NCBI RefSeq assembly: GCF_009729555.1
Contig: NZ_WODC01000001.1
Coordinates: forward strand, 310,001 to 374,000
Direction of reading: 5' to 3'
DNA length: 64,000 nucleotides
From: Pseudodesulfovibrio alkaliphilus
Lineage (GTDB): Bacteria > Desulfobacterota > Desulfovibrionia > Desulfovibrionales > Desulfovibrionaceae
In this document: positions 63,981 to 64,000 of the stretch, in pieces
Layout of the letters: every line of letters starts with the position of its first letter
Position numbering within the stretch: the first letter of the stretch is position 1
Program-made: the position numbers and the translations under genes
Notes under the pieces: model-generated
Database searches by the model: none
The model's input: only the letters and a program-made list of their open reading frames with translations
Told to the model about the DNA's origin: nothing

Positions 63981-64000
63981 ACGGACGCGAGGGGTTTGGG

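Overview
The window is a GC-rich, densely coding chromosomal segment of a sulfate-reducing deltaproteobacterium (Desulfovibrionaceae, possibly Pseudodesulfovibrio). The diagnostic content is a complete hmcABCDEF transmembrane redox complex, a periplasmic [NiFe] hydrogenase with its maturation genes, a giant FAD/Fe-S D-lactate/glycolate-type dehydrogenase, a tungsten-type aldehyde:ferredoxin oxidoreductase and a bacteriohemerythrin. The placement is inferred from gene content; no 16S rRNA gene is present.

Layout. 1-2.6 kb: end of tatC, then hisB-lipoprotein-hisA. 2.6-6.4 kb: single-domain response regulator; a ThiS-fold protein with a TtuA-type tRNA thiolase; a glycosyltransferase; signal peptidase I. 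6.4-9.0 kb (minus): PAS histidine kinase-ruvX-mltG. 9.3-15.2 kb: DUF2235 hydrolase, giant dehydrogenase, hslV, macro-domain protein. 15.3-21.5 kb (minus): hmcA-B-C-D-E-F with a strong terminator. 22.2-26.0 kb: tautomerase, ADP-forming acyl-CoA synthetase, metallo-beta-lactamase-fold hydrolase, gamma-glutamylcyclotransferase-like protein. 26.2 kb: tRNA-Thr(CGT). 26.4-33.3 kb: a GlpP-type antiterminator diverging from a compact operon (HAD phosphatase, two permeases, metallophosphoesterase, ABC ATPase, binding protein) that looks like a glycerol-phosphate/glycerophosphodiester scavenging module. 33.4-40.6 kb (minus): two uncharacterised genes, 5'-nucleotidase, hypC, hydrogenase protease, [NiFe] hydrogenase. 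40.9-44.5 kb: YkgJ-type protein, thiamine-binding-family protein, Crp/Fnr regulator, UPF0280 and LUD proteins. 44.6-49.8 kb: rpmH-rnpA-yidD-yidC-jag-mnmE. 49.8-55.4 kb: small metabolic genes and an OlsF-like two-domain acyltransferase. 55.6-58.3 kb: hemerythrin, groES-groEL. 58.4-64 kb: a frameshifted monooxygenase, TPR protein, AOR plus class II aldolase, and arsR-acr3.

How it fits together. Hmc, the periplasmic hydrogenase and the lactate/glycolate-type dehydrogenase belong to electron transfer between periplasmic H2/cytochrome c3 pools, the membrane and the cytoplasm. The GlpP-linked operon would release glycerol-3-phosphate from diesters, import it and possibly dephosphorylate it. The rpmH-mnmE block is the conserved ribosome/membrane-insertion/tRNA-modification cluster.

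Most worth a second look: rnpA reads through all but the start of rpmH in another frame (Thermus-like); the glycerol-phosphate module; a TtuA/TtuB-like pair in a presumed mesophile; a hemerythrin lacking one His ligand; an HmcA with 14 CXXCH motifs plus a CX5CH; and two short inverted-repeat elements, one flanked by an exact 37-bp duplication of the acr3 3' end.
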